From Brachyspira sp. SAP_772 (GTDB lineage: Bacteria; Spirochaetota; Brachyspiria; Brachyspirales; Brachyspiraceae), in contig NZ_VYIX01000002.1 in NCBI RefSeq assembly GCF_009755885.1, positions 163,956 to 227,955 of the forward strand: DNA of 64,000 bases. The letters are read 5' to 3'. The notes beneath the pieces are model-generated. The model was not told the DNA's origin, made no database searches, and saw only the letters and a list, made by a program, of their open reading frames with translations. Shown here piece by piece: positions 1-9,349 of this stretch. Made by a program: the position numbers and the translations under genes. The stretch's first letter is position 1. Every line of letters begins with the position of its first letter.

Positions 1-80
1 ATGCCACTCATATAACATCGCTTCCTGTATGCGTGTGTACGGGCTGTCATGCAACAAGACACAGAGAAATTGTTTTATAA
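1..80 (+). CDS. Fe-S fumarate hydratase, alpha subunit (3' end only)
   Basis: Only the last 25 codons are in the window. The reading frame starting at base 3 gives a C-terminus containing HITSLPVCV and TGCHATRHREIVL, then TAA at 78-80. This matches the end of the alpha subunit of class I (4Fe-4S) two-subunit fumarate/tartrate dehydratases, whose tails carry a similar LPV-C-V-x-TGCHATR motif. It lies 35 bp upstream of the beta-subunit gene on the same strand, which is the usual order of the pair. The enzyme interconverts fumarate and malate. The start lies outside the window. Confidence 0.85.
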   Translation, partial: ATHITSLPVCVCTGCHATRHREIVL

Positions 81-115
81 ATAGTTTAATAAAAATTTTT
101 AAGGTATTAGGTTTT

Positions 116-646
116 ATGGAAATAAAAAAAATAAACACTCCTCTAACAAAAGAAATATTATCGACATTAAAAGCAGGCGACATGATAAGCCTAACAGGCA
201 ATATATATACTGCAAGAGATGCCGCACATAAAAGATTAATAGATATGATAAATATCGGAGAAAAATTGCCATTAGATTTAGAAAACAAAACAATATTTTA
301 TGCAGGTCCTTCACCAAATAAACCAAATGAAGTGATAGGAAGTGTTGGACCTACAACAAGCTATAGAATGGACGCCTACACTCCAAAGCTAACAGAGCTA
401 GGAGTTTTATCTACAATAGGTAAAGGTGCAAGGTCTAAAGAGGTTATTGAATCTATAAAAAAATATGGAGGTGTTTATTTTTGTGCAATAGGCGGGGCTG
501 CTGCATATATGTCTCATTGCGTGAAGAGATGCAAAGTAATAGCTTTTGAAGATTTAGGCACTGAGGCTATTAGAGAGCTTTATGTAGAGGATATGATGCT
601 AATAGTGGCAATAGATTCTAACGGGGAGAGTGCTTTAAAGGTTTAA
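116..646 (+). CDS. Fe-S fumarate hydratase, beta subunit
   Basis: Encodes about 176 residues of the beta (C-terminal catalytic) subunit of class I Fe-S hydro-lyases, which act on fumarate/malate or tartrate. Family features visible are LKAGDMISLTGNIYTARDAAHKR near the N-terminus, YAGPSPNKP, GSVGPTTSYRMD and GKGARS in the middle, and FCAIGGAAAYMS near the end. The ATG at 116 is chosen because the protein then starts with the family-typical short strand. The frame is open back to 29, but that stretch overlaps the end of the alpha-subunit gene. It is presumably co-transcribed with the alpha subunit. Fumarase is favoured over tartrate dehydratase on general grounds; sequence alone does not fully separate them. 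Confidence 0.88.
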   Translation: MEIKKINTPLTKEILSTLKAGDMISLTGNIYTARDAAHKRLIDMINIGEKLPLDLENKTIFYAGPSPNKPNEVIGSVGPTTSYRMDAYTPKLTELGVLSTIGKGARSKEVIESIKKYGGVYFCAIGGAAAYMSHCVKRCKVIAFEDLGTEAIRELYVEDMMLIVAIDSNGESALKV

Positions 647-739
647 GATTTTTAAAAAGCTGATTTATTATAAAAATAAATTATATGAAAAATTATATTT
701 ATTTAGATATATAATTTTAAGTTTATCAATTTTTTGTTG

Positions 740-960
740 TTCTTTTTCCTGCGTACGAGCTGTACCACCTTGCCGCACGGTAATGCTATGTTTTAATTAT
801 AACTTCTTATACGTGCGGGGGAATACATTTAATATACAATTAAATTATAAAATTTATAATAAAATGCAGCCTTTTTGCTTCTTTGTGGCACGCCGCAAGG
901 GCACTTCCTTCGGTCGCAAAAGAAGTAGGGGTACGGGGACTAGTCCCCGAAAAAATAAAA
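740..960 (+). repeat. Dispersed intergenic repeat R1, modules A and B
   Basis: Lies in the 513-bp gap between the fumarase beta gene and the convergent symporter gene. Module A (about 748-870) holds CGTACGAGCTGTACC followed by the hairpin CCGCACG...CGTGCGG. Module B (about 870-950) holds TTTTTGCTTCTTTG, CACTTCCTTCGGTCGC and GCAAAAGAAG, and ends with the perfect 16-bp palindrome CGGGGACTAGTCCCCG at 934-949. Near-identical copies occur near 38.1, 49.2 and 51.1 kb. Short open frames inside it look fortuitous. Confidence 0.85.
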
Positions 961-1025
961 CAAATTAAAAACTTAAATTATTTTAGGATATGTTAAACAA
1001 CTATATTTTATAATTTAAATTTTTG

Positions 1026-1106
1026 TTTTATTCAACTTTTTCCCGCCGCAAAAAGTTTTCGCCCTTCGGGCACGCTTCGCGAAAGTGCAAACATTTTAAC
1101 TTTTCT
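1026..1106 (+). repeat. Dispersed intergenic repeat R1, module C
   Basis: Contains TTCAACTTTTTCCCGCCGC followed by AAAAAGTTTTCGCCC and TTCGGGCACGCTTCGCGAA. The CAACTTTTT/AAAAAGTT inverted pair and the TTCGCGAA box recur at about 21.4, 35.6, 38.3, 44.0, 49.1, 51.3 and 57.8 kb. It sits next to the terminator of the alanine symporter gene. Confidence 0.8.
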
Positions 1107-1111
1107 GCAAA

Positions 1112-1145
1112 TAAAAAAACACCCGCTTTTTACAGCGAGTGCTTT
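1112..1145 (-). terminator. Rho-independent terminator of the alanine symporter gene
   Basis: Read on the minus strand, CACTCGCT and AGCGGGTG form an 8-bp stem (one G-U pair) with a short A/T loop, followed by a run of T. It begins about 15 bp after the symporter stop codon. Confidence 0.8.
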
Positions 1146-1159
1146 ATTATTTATTACTT

Positions 1160-2533
1160 TTAGTCTTTCATAATAGTTGAAGAAGGATCTTTCAAATAAT
1201 CTCTTGTTAGCTGAGCTACTTTTGGAGATAAAATTAAAAGACCTATTAAGTTTGGTATAGCCATAAGACCATTCAAAGTGTCTGCTATAGACCATATCAA
1301 ATCTAACTGAGCTACTGCACCAATTATACCAACAATTAAGAATATAATTCTATAAGTATAAGAAGCCATTTTATTTCTTTTAGTAAGATATCCTAAAGCA
1401 ACAACACCATAGTGTGACCAACCAACAAAAGTTGAGAAAGCAAATAGTATTAATGATACAGTAAGTATTACAGAACCAATGCTTCCTAAATGAGCACCAA
1501 ATGAAGCAGATATTAATTCAGCACCATTCAATGTAGTACCTTGATTAGCCTCTAAGAACATAATAGCCATAAGACCTGTTAAAGTACAAACAAAGAAAGT
1601 ATCTATAAGTACTTCAAATATACCCCATAAACCTTGCTCTATAGGGTTTTTAGAGTTACTAGCACCATGAGCCATAGGAGCAGTACCTAAACCAGCTTCG
1701 TTTGAAAATACACCTCTTGCAAAACCAAATTTCATAGCAATCATGATAGTGTATCCCATAAAACCAGCTCCAACTTGTTTTAAATTGAATGCTTCAGTAA
1801 ATACTCTTTGAAAAGCATGAGGTATTTTATCTAAATTTAGAGCTAAAATAATGATTCCAGCAGCTAAATATATAACACACATAATAGGAACAAGCTTCTC
1901 TGTAACAGTAGCTATTCTTCTAATACCGCCTATTATTATAATAGCAGTTAAAGCAACAACAACAATACCAGTAATAATTTTAGGTACTCCAAAATTTTGA
2001 TAAACAACAGCAGCCATAGCATTAGTTTGAGTCATGTTTCCAGCACCAAAACAAGCCAAAGCAGCAAAAGCAGCAAATATACTTCCAAGCCAAGGCAAAT
2101 TAGCACCTTTAGATATATAATACATAGGTCCGCCATGGTTATGACCTTGATCATCTTTAATTCTATAATGAACCGCTAATATAACTTCAGAATATTTTGT
2201 AACCATTCCAAAGAAAGCAGCAAACCACATCCAAAATAAAGCTCCGGGTCCTCCTGCCACTATTGCAGTAGTAACTCCAGCAATGTTTCCAGTACCAACA
2301 GTACTTGCTAATGCTGTACTTACTGCTTGGAAAGGTGTAATGTTATCATCAGCATCTTGTTTTTTTGCTAAAGAACCAAAAGTATGTTTTACCCATAAAG
2401 GTATTTGTGTAACTTGTAAGAAACCAGTTCGAATACTTAAAAATATACCAGTTCCAACCAATAGGGTGAGCATTATAGGTCCCCATACAAAACCATTAAT
2501 AATGCCGTTGATTTTTGCTATCATCTCAACCAT
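1160..2533 (-). CDS. Sodium:alanine symporter family protein (AGCS/AlsT)
   Basis: A 457-residue polytopic inner-membrane protein of the alanine/glycine:cation symporter family, taking up small neutral amino acids with Na+. Visible family features are the N-terminal WGPIMLTLLVGTGIFLSIRTGF, the conserved TALASTVGTGNIAGVTTA and GPGALFWMW stretches, GGPMYYI, and FSNEAGLGTAPMAH in the second half. About ten hydrophobic helices can be seen. The ATG at 2533 is preceded by AAAGGAG on the coding strand. It lies about 90 bp after the alanine racemase stop on the same strand, so the two are probably co-transcribed and jointly handle alanine. Substrate preference (alanine, glycine or glutamine) cannot be read from sequence. 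Confidence 0.93.
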   Translation of the reverse strand: MVEMIAKINGIINGFVWGPIMLTLLVGTGIFLSIRTGFLQVTQIPLWVKHTFGSLAKKQDADDNITPFQAVSTALASTVGTGNIAGVTTAIVAGGPGALFWMWFAAFFGMVTKYSEVILAVHYRIKDDQGHNHGGPMYYISKGANLPWLGSIFAAFAALACFGAGNMTQTNAMAAVVYQNFGVPKIITGIVVVALTAIIIIGGIRRIATVTEKLVPIMCVIYLAAGIIILALNLDKIPHAFQRVFTEAFNLKQVGAGFMGYTIMIAMKFGFARGVFSNEAGLGTAPMAHGASNSKNPIEQGLWGIFEVLIDTFFVCTLTGLMAIMFLEANQGTTLNGAELISASFGAHLGSIGSVILTVSLILFAFSTFVGWSHYGVVALGYLTKRNKMASYTYRIIFLIVGIIGAVAQLDLIWSIADTLNGLMAIPNLIGLLILSPKVAQLTRDYLKDPSSTIMKD

Positions 2534-2620
2534 AATAATCTCCTTTTTTATATAGTTTAATTAAATTTTGATGTACTCCTTAAAAAGTATTTTTTTATTA
2601 AAAATATTTTTTATCTAATT

Positions 2621-3739
2621 TTAGTTTTTATAAACTCTCTTAACTCTCTCACCAATGCGTACTAAAACCTCATGGCTTATAGTACCTATTTTGTTTGCCA
2701 TAGTATTAGCATTAATCCTATCATCATCTCCAAATACTAAGACATCATCATTTTCTTTTATGTTGTCTTCATTTCCTATATCTGCCATCATAATATCCAT
2801 GCATATCTTTCCTACTATAGGATAATACTTGCCTTTTATTTTAACCTCCCAATTATTAGAAAGCTTTCTTGACATTCCGTCAGCATATCCTATCGGTATT
2901 ACAGCGATATTTGTATCTTTATTAGCCTTCCAAGTCATGCCGTAAGAAACAGTTTCATTCTTCTTTATTTTTCTAACTAAAACAACTCTAGATTTTAAAT
3001 TTAGTATTGGCTTAAATCCAAAATCATGAAGCTTCTCTGTATAACCATAAAGCACTATTCCCGCTCTGACCATATCAAAGTAAGCATTCTTATAATAAAG
3101 TAACGCAGCCGAATTGGCAGTATGAGCATTGTTTATTTTTATGCCGTTTGTTTTTAAATTATTAAGTACTTCGCTAAAAACCTTTATTTGATTTTCTGTG
3201 AACTCTTTTGAAGCATCATCAAACATATCTGAAGCAGCATAATGAGTATTAATTCCTTCTAGCTCCAAAGTGTTATATGATAAAACCTTCTTTGCTAGGT
3301 TTAAAACCTCTTTAGGTTTAGCACCCATTCTGTTTAAGCCAGTATCTACTTTGATATACAACTTTAACTTTTTATCATGCTTTTTTAAAAACTTGTCATA
3401 ATCATCCAAACATTCAGCATTACTTATAATTGGAGTTAAATTATAATTGCAAACATATTCTGATTCATTTCTAAAATGCTGAAATAAAACAACTATAGGA
3501 GTTTTTATATCAGCTTCTCTTATTTTTACTCCCTCTTCTACAGTAGCAACTCCAAGTGCATCCACATTCAATTTTTCTAACTCTTTAGATATTCCTACAA
3601 TTCCATGCCCATAAGCATTAGCTTTTACTATAGCAAGTAATTTAGTCTTTTCTGTCTTTTCTATATTTTCTGTCATAGAACGAATTATTTTTATATTGTT
3701 TTGTAATGCTTTTAGATCTATTTCTGCTATATTGTACAT
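2621..3739 (-). CDS. alr: Alanine racemase
   Basis: A PLP-dependent racemase of 372 residues, the usual family length, converting L- to D-alanine for peptidoglycan. The PLP lysine is K39 in KANAYGHG, and the opposing catalytic tyrosine is Y266 in VSYGMTW. VDTGLNRMG and the C-terminal GKICMDIMM also match. The ATG at 3739 follows AGGAGATAAG. It is the upstream neighbour of the Na+/alanine symporter gene, which suggests an alanine uptake-and-racemisation pair. Confidence 0.96.
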   Translation of the reverse strand: MYNIAEIDLKALQNNIKIIRSMTENIEKTEKTKLLAIVKANAYGHGIVGISKELEKLNVDALGVATVEEGVKIREADIKTPIVVLFQHFRNESEYVCNYNLTPIISNAECLDDYDKFLKKHDKKLKLYIKVDTGLNRMGAKPKEVLNLAKKVLSYNTLELEGINTHYAASDMFDDASKEFTENQIKVFSEVLNNLKTNGIKINNAHTANSAALLYYKNAYFDMVRAGIVLYGYTEKLHDFGFKPILNLKSRVVLVRKIKKNETVSYGMTWKANKDTNIAVIPIGYADGMSRKLSNNWEVKIKGKYYPIVGKICMDIMMADIGNEDNIKENDDVLVFGDDDRINANTMANKIGTISHEVLVRIGERVKRVYKN

Positions 3740-3879
3740 CTTATCTCCTAAGCATACTTAGATGTTAGTATACATTTTTAGTTTATTAATGTCAATACTG
3801 TAATTAGTAATACTATAAAGTATAATATAATTAATTTTCAGATAAAGGTTAAAACACAATAATATGATATTTTTGTATA

Positions 3880-6837
3880 TTAATAAAACATATCAGGGTT
3901 TTTAAAATCTTCTTTTAATTGTTCAAGAACATTATCATTTTTAGAAAAGCCATTTTTGGAACTATTTACTAATTCTTTTTCTAATTCTTCTATTTCCGTA
4001 TCTATTTTATATTCTGATTCATTTTCATTCATTTTATTAACATCTTTATCATTATCATCATTATTAAATTCTTCTGTATCCAAATTTAATATTATATCAT
4101 CAGGTTTTTCATCTTCAACTTCATCAACATTTGTAATAAATCCAGACATAAGAGATTGGAATTTATTAAAGCTTTCACTCAATTTACTAGTAACCATAAA
4201 GAATTCATGATTACTTTTAGCGGTTTTTACAGATAATTCATTTAAGAAAGCCATAGTGCTAACAACCTCAGTAGCTCCAACACTATTAGCTTGAATAATC
4301 TCAGCAACCTCTTTGTTAATTTGGTCTAATAAAGTAATTTGACTATCTACCACGTCACCGCTATTAATCTGTTCTCGGACATTTTCTTTTACACCCATAG
4401 TGATGTTATTTAAGTGTTTAATAGTTTCAAGTATATCTCTACCGCCTATTTCAAGCTCACTGTTTGCGGTATTAATTTCGGCAACAACCCTTGAAGTGTT
4501 CTCAGACATATCAAGTATATTTTCTAGAGATTTTCCGCTGTTATTAGCAAGTTCTACTGTTTCATCTATTCTCTTAGTAATAGTTTTAATGATGTTTGTA
4601 ATAGTTTTTGTATTGTCTGCAGTATGTTCTGCAAGTAGTCTAATTTCATCAGCAACTACAGAGAAACCTCTACCTTGTTCTCCTGCATGTGCTGCTTCTA
4701 TAGCTGCATTCATAGCCAAAAGGTTAGTTTGTTCAGCAATGCCTTGAATAACGTTAACTATCTCTTTAATTTGGTCAGAGCTTTCCTCAATACCCCTAAC
4801 AGCCTCTATCACTTCATCTACCATATCTCCGCCGTCATGAGCATCTATAAGCAATTTCTTTGAGAATGAGTGTGCTTTTGTAATACTTTTTGCTACGCTT
4901 GTAATGTTGGATATCATCTCTTCTATAGAAGAAGATGTTTCCTCTACTGCAGAAGCTTGTTTTTCCATATTATCACTTATTTTATAAATTGTCTGTAATA
5001 ATTCCTCTACAGCAATAGAAGCTGATGAGAATGCATGTTTCTGCTGCTCTGAAGAGTTTGTCACATTTTTAATAGAATTAATAATGTTATTTACACTTGC
5101 TATGTTTTGTGTAATACTAGCACTCTGGTCATTTACCATTTGAGCATTTGATTCTATTGCTTTGTCTATTAATTTTATTTCATTAAATACATTATTACTT
5201 TCTGTTTTTAAATTTCCTATGATGTCATCTAAACCATTAAGAAATAAATTAAAGTTATATACTAATACTCCAATTTCATCATTATTTTTAGAATATATTC
5301 TTTTTCTTAAATCTCCCTTACCTCCTATAAGGCTTTTAGCAGATTCTGTAGCCGAATCTATTGGTTTAAATAATTGTCTTATAATATATAAATAAGTTCC
5401 TGAAACTACTAAGAATATTATTATAACTATAGATAATATTACGGATATATCTCTTTCTATAGCAGAATTTTTAATTATACTAGTAAGATCTTTATAATAT
5501 ACAGCAATAACATTTAAATCTTTTATATAATACATTATAACCATAGTTCTATTGCCGTTTATATTGAGTATTGGAGTAACATAAAAATACTTATTACCTA
5601 ATTGAGATCCAAATTCAGAAACATATCTCATTAAATTAGCTGATTTTACTCTTAATATTAAATTAGCATCTTCTAATATATTTTCTGATTCTGAGCTTAA
5701 TAATACATCTTTTGTATTAAAATCATAATATATATATGATAAATCTGAAAGAGAAGTATTTGTAATCATATTGCTGTAATAATCATTTATACTAATGTCT
5801 GATATTATATATCCGATTTGAATGTCGTTTAGAGTTATTGGGTAGTGTGCAGATATATTAATATCATTTCTATCATTAGCTGTTATTGATACAAAAAAAT
5901 CTCTTCTTATAGCATTATTTTCTAATAGCGGGTGAGCTGTTAAACTATCTGCTGTTCTTAATGTATAAGCATTGTTATTAGAAGAGGCGTTTTTAGTTAT
6001 ACTTATCGAATAGGCAAGGTTTGAATCTAAAAACTCTCTATCCATATTTATATAAATTGCTTTATAATTATTTTTTGATACTCTATTTATATAAGACAAT
6101 CTATTTTCTATTTCTGTTCTTAAGATATTTCTATTTTGAGTATATCCATTTGAATAAATATTATTGATAATTCTATTATAAACATCTAAATCATCTCTTA
6201 TACTATTATTTAATGAATATATATTATTATCTATTTTTACTATTTCATTTAATGTGTTATTAATGTAATTATTTATATACAAGTTTTCATTTACATTAAT
6301 TGAATAGATTAAAAACACTAATACAACAGAAAAGAAAAAGAAATAGATAGTATATAAAATTTTAGTTGTAATAGGTATATAGAAAGTATTAATATTAACT
6401 TCTAGGTCTAATTTAAGTGTAGCTAATTTGAATGAAAGAAGAGTTAAAGAAACAGCACCGCCATTTACTAATAAACATGCAATCATCGCTATAATAGATG
6501 TATATACAAAAACATCTTTATTTAATATATTGTATAAAACTATTTCTAAGAATGAACTAATTATAGAAGTTGCTGTAAATAGTCTTATAGTTTTTCTAGC
6601 TATTTGTATATTTATTCCATTTTTCCAAATTTCGAAGTATTTTAATATTGATACTACAGAAAATACAGTTGCTATTATTTTAATACCGTAGAAAGGAATC
6701 TTATGACTGTATACAAAAAAGTATAATATAATATACCATATAGGCAGGTTTATTATTATATATGTAAAAATAAGCTGCATTTTTAGAGAGAATATAGTTT
6801 TTTGTTGAGGTTTTTCTACAGCCATAGAATAATCCAT
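3880..6837 (-). CDS. Large methyl-accepting chemotaxis protein with multi-helix N-terminus
   Basis: A 985-residue chemoreceptor. The N-terminal 180 residues hold about five hydrophobic segments (roughly 18-40, 50-70, 83-105, 113-138 and 157-182), more than the single leading helix of ordinary receptors. A presumed periplasmic sensor of about 280 residues follows, then a helix at about 465-488, a HAMP domain to about 540, and the cytoplasmic methylation/signalling domain. Its tip (about 697-737) carries [19 protein letters not shown] and [16 protein letters not shown]. The acidic C-terminus shows no receptor-tail pentapeptide. GGA abuts the ATG at 6837 directly, so Met5 (6825), with better spacing, is an alternative start. 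The ligand is unknown. Confidence 0.95.
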   Translation of the reverse strand: MDYSMAVEKPQQKTIFSLKMQLIFTYIIINLPIWYIILYFFVYSHKIPFYGIKIIATVFSVVSILKYFEIWKNGINIQIARKTIRLFTATSIISSFLEIVLYNILNKDVFVYTSIIAMIACLLVNGGAVSLTLLSFKLATLKLDLEVNINTFYIPITTKILYTIYFFFFSVVLVFLIYSINVNENLYINNYINNTLNEIVKIDNNIYSLNNSIRDDLDVYNRIINNIYSNGYTQNRNILRTEIENRLSYINRVSKNNYKAIYINMDREFLDSNLAYSISITKNASSNNNAYTLRTADSLTAHPLLENNAIRRDFFVSITANDRNDINISAHYPITLNDIQIGYIISDISINDYYSNMITNTSLSDLSYIYYDFNTKDVLLSSESENILEDANLILRVKSANLMRYVSEFGSQLGNKYFYVTPILNINGNRTMVIMYYIKDLNVIAVYYKDLTSIIKNSAIERDISVILSIVIIIFLVVSGTYLYIIRQLFKPIDSATESAKSLIGGKGDLRKRIYSKNNDEIGVLVYNFNLFLNGLDDIIGNLKTESNNVFNEIKLIDKAIESNAQMVNDQSASITQNIASVNNIINSIKNVTNSSEQQKHAFSSASIAVEELLQTIYKISDNMEKQASAVEETSSSIEEMISNITSVAKSITKAHSFSKKLLIDAHDGGDMVDEVIEAVRGIEESSDQIKEIVNVIQGIAEQTNLLAMNAAIEAAHAGEQGRGFSVVADEIRLLAEHTADNTKTITNIIKTITKRIDETVELANNSGKSLENILDMSENTSRVVAEINTANSELEIGGRDILETIKHLNNITMGVKENVREQINSGDVVDSQITLLDQINKEVAEIIQANSVGATEVVSTMAFLNELSVKTAKSNHEFFMVTSKLSESFNKFQSLMSGFITNVDEVEDEKPDDIILNLDTEEFNNDDNDKDVNKMNENESEYKIDTEIEELEKELVNSSKNGFSKNDNVLEQLKEDFKNPDMFY

Positions 6838-6899
6838 TCCTTTTATATAATTTTAGATATTATTATACATTATCGTACAATTTTTATCAAAATATTAAT

Positions 6900-7748
6900 T
6901 TACACTCTTCCAACCTCATTAACTACTCTTCCTATTAGAGTGTCATGTGTTGTTATAGTTTTTGAGTTCAATTCATAAGCACGCTGAACTTCTATCATTC
7001 TAACCATTTCATTTATAGGGTTTACATTGCTCATTTCCAAAAATCTTGATAATACTTTAGGTCTGTCTACGCCTTTTTGAGCTATATAGGCAGGACCGCT
7101 GATGTCTGTATCTACCCAGAATGAATCACCTTCTTTTTTAAGGTATCTTTCATTTTCAAAGCGAACTATTTTGAGTGTGTCAAGTATTTCTTCATCTTCC
7201 CATTCATTATCATTAAACTGAACAAAGTCTTCGTTGTCTTGATATCTTCTGTTAATGCTAATTCTTCCTTCTTCATCTATATTGAAGTTGTTAGTTTTTA
7301 TTTGTATATAACCATTTTCACCCATTACTTTGTAGCCATGTTTTGTAACGAGATAATTATCTTTATCAATTAAAAAGCTTCCGTTTCTAGTGTATCTTTC
7401 ACCGTGCGGGGTTTCAACTGCAAAAAATCCTTTATCGCCCAAAGCTATATCAAGCTGATTACCAGTTTCTCTTAAAGAACCTTGCTCCCACTCTGTAAAA
7501 ACTTCATTTACTTCCACACCAGTACCAAGTCTTCCAACATAAGGTCTTATATCTGTAGAACCAAGAGGAAATATTACAACCCCATCATCTTCAGTTCTAG
7601 CAGCCATCATTTCTGGAAAAGCTTTGAAAGTAGCAGTGTCTCTTTTAAAACCCGGTTTGTCAACATTAGCCAAATTGTTAGCCACAACATCAAGTCTATA
7701 TTGTTCGGCTATCATTCCGCTTGCACCTGTATAAACTCCTCTAACCAT
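6900..7748 (-). CDS. flgF: Flagellar basal-body rod protein FlgF
   Basis: A 282-residue member of the FlgF/FlgG rod-hook family, part of the axial rod of the flagellar basal body. The N-terminus (VRGVYTGASGM, VVANNLANVDKPGFKRD) is the family N-terminal rod domain. The C-terminus (EMSNVNPINEMVRMIEVQRAYELNSK) is the matching C-terminal coiled-coil motif. The opening MVRG-YT-ASGM and the length favour FlgF over FlgG in spirochaetes. It is 17 bp downstream of murA on the same strand and probably shares its transcript. A FlgG assignment cannot be fully excluded. Confidence 0.88.
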   Translation of the reverse strand: MVRGVYTGASGMIAEQYRLDVVANNLANVDKPGFKRDTATFKAFPEMMAARTEDDGVVIFPLGSTDIRPYVGRLGTGVEVNEVFTEWEQGSLRETGNQLDIALGDKGFFAVETPHGERYTRNGSFLIDKDNYLVTKHGYKVMGENGYIQIKTNNFNIDEEGRISINRRYQDNEDFVQFNDNEWEDEEILDTLKIVRFENERYLKKEGDSFWVDTDISGPAYIAQKGVDRPKVLSRFLEMSNVNPINEMVRMIEVQRAYELNSKTITTHDTLIGRVVNEVGRV

Positions 7749-7765
7749 TTATATATCCCCCTTTT

Positions 7766-9043
7766 TTATAAAATGTCATCTTTTTCTTTTGCTGTTTTTA
7801 TATTAATTTTGTTTAATTTATTTACAAAGTCTTCATAGCCTCTTTCTATGTGGTATATTCTGTGAAGGTCTGTAACGCCCTCTGCCACAGCACCTGCAAT
7901 AACTAATGCAGCACCAGCACGTAAATCACTAGCCTGTACATCAGCACCAGAAAGTTTGTATCCTCCGTTTACAACAATGCTAGGCTCATACAATTCTATA
8001 TTAGCACCCATACGTATTAATTCTGGTACATTGCTGAATCTATCTGGGTAAATAGTCTCTTTTATCTTGCTTGAACCTTTTATTGTGCAGGCTAAAGTTG
8101 TAAATATGGCCTGCAAATCTGTTGGAAAGCCCGGATATGGAAGTGTTTCTATTTCAAAAGGCTTTAATTCTTTATTTGATGCATCTATTTCTATAGTTGA
8201 TTTTGTGGTCTTTATATCACAGCCTATAGAAGAGAGTAAATCCAATACATAAGTTAAATGCTCTGGATTAGTATTTTCTAATTTTAATTTACCTCTTCCA
8301 GCGGCAGCCATTGCCAAAAAAGTGCCTGTTTCTATTCTATCTGGTATCACTTCAAACTCTACGCCTTTCAAATAATCAACGCCTTCTATTGTGAGAGTAG
8401 AAGTTCCTATTCCTTCAATTTTTGCTCCCATAGCTTTTAATAGCTCTGCTAAGTTTGTGCATTCTGGCTCTCTTGCTGCATTTCTTATAATTGTTTTACC
8501 TTTAGCCAAAGCAGCAGCCATCATAACATTATCTGTACCCAAAACAGTGGGACCATTTTTTCCAGATAAGTTTATATCAGCACCTATTAAATTTTCTTTT
8601 ACGCTAGCATCAATATAACCGGCGGTGATATCAATCTTAGCCCCTAATGCTTCCATTCCTTTCAGATGCAAATCTATTGGTCTTGGACCAAAAGCACAGC
8701 CGCCGGGGTATGAAACCTTACAATGTTTACGTTTTGCAAGAAGAGGACCAAGCACTATAATAGATCCTCTCATTTTTTTTACTAATTTGTATGGAGCTTC
8801 ATCGCTTTTGCCGTTTTGGGATATTATTACAGTAGTGTTGTTTTTAAAATCAACTTTCTTTCCCAATGGTTCTAATATATTTATTAATACCTGCACATCA
8901 ACCAAATCTGGCACATTATGAAGTGTTACAGGTTCATCAGTAAGTATTGAAGCTACCAAAAGAGGAAGTGATGCATTTTTAGAACCAGAAATTTTTACTG
9001 TTCCATTAATATTTTTAGAGCCTTCTATGGTGTATTTAAACAT
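7766..9043 (-). CDS. murA: UDP-N-acetylglucosamine 1-carboxyvinyltransferase
   Basis: A 425-residue enolpyruvyl transferase catalysing the first committed step of peptidoglycan synthesis (UDP-GlcNAc + PEP). Substrate-binding SGSKNA is at 20-25 (K22). The catalytic cysteine is C116 in YPGGCAFGPRPID, the fosfomycin target in this family. GTDNVMMAAALA and the C-terminal DLRAGAALVIAGAVAEG also match. The ATG at 9043 is followed on the same strand by flgF after a short gap. Confidence 0.97.
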   Translation of the reverse strand: MFKYTIEGSKNINGTVKISGSKNASLPLLVASILTDEPVTLHNVPDLVDVQVLINILEPLGKKVDFKNNTTVIISQNGKSDEAPYKLVKKMRGSIIVLGPLLAKRKHCKVSYPGGCAFGPRPIDLHLKGMEALGAKIDITAGYIDASVKENLIGADINLSGKNGPTVLGTDNVMMAAALAKGKTIIRNAAREPECTNLAELLKAMGAKIEGIGTSTLTIEGVDYLKGVEFEVIPDRIETGTFLAMAAAGRGKLKLENTNPEHLTYVLDLLSSIGCDIKTTKSTIEIDASNKELKPFEIETLPYPGFPTDLQAIFTTLACTIKGSSKIKETIYPDRFSNVPELIRMGANIELYEPSIVVNGGYKLSGADVQASDLRAGAALVIAGAVAEGVTDLHRIYHIERGYEDFVNKLNKINIKTAKEKDDIL

Positions 9044-9160
9044 TCTTCCCCCTATTTTTTATATTATACTATCTTAGTTTTTCGGTATAATAGCAAAATG
9101 CTTAATTATTTTTTATTATGTAAATTATTAAAAAAATAAAATTAAACTTTGAAAAAGCTA

Positions 9161-9189
9161 TTGACATTTAAATATGGTTGTGTTATAAT
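9161..9189 (+). promoter_or_regulatory. Sigma-70-type promoter of tRNA-Gly
   Basis: Consensus -35 TTGACA (9161-9166) and consensus -10 TATAAT (9184-9189) with a 17-bp spacer, ending 16 bp before the mature tRNA. This is a textbook-strength promoter. Confidence 0.88.
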
Positions 9190-9205
9190 ATTTTTCAAGT
9201 CTAAT

Positions 9206-9278
9206 GCGGGAATAACTCAGTTGGTAGAGTTTCTGCTTGCCATGCAGACTGTCGCGGGTTCGAGTCCCGTTTCCCGCT
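9206..9278 (+). tRNA. tRNA-Gly (GCC)
   Basis: The acceptor stem GCGGGAA pairs with TTCCCGC. The anticodon stem TCTGC/GCAGA encloses the loop TTGCCAT, giving anticodon GCC (9239-9241), and the T arm carries GGGTTCGAGTCCC. The discriminator base is T, as is usual for bacterial tRNA-Gly. The 3' CCA is not encoded (TCA follows). Confidence 0.96.
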
Positions 9279-9286
9279 CATCAGAT

Positions 9287-9321
9287 AACCCTCGATAGAA
9301 TTATTTCTGTTGAGGGTTTTT
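9287..9321 (+). terminator. Terminator between tRNA-Gly and tig
   Basis: AACCCTC pairs with GAGGGTT, and the stem extends inward through GATAGAA/TTTCTGTT with G-U pairs. A short T-run follows (TTTTTTAATTTTTT). It closes the tRNA unit 30 bp before the tig start, so tig either depends on read-through or has a promoter within the terminator region. Confidence 0.8.
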
Positions 9322-9349
9322 TAATTTTTTATATAAAGGTTGTATATCA

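Noticed and set aside
783..968. 61-codon plus-strand frame in repeat R1 with basic Arg/Gly-rich content
   Set aside because: Lies wholly inside repeat modules A and B, lacks a ribosome-binding site, and the same peptide appears at other repeat copies with frame breaks.
1032..1295. 87-codon minus-strand frame overlapping the symporter 3' end
   Set aside because: Out of frame with the strongly supported symporter gene and partly inside repeat module C and the terminator.
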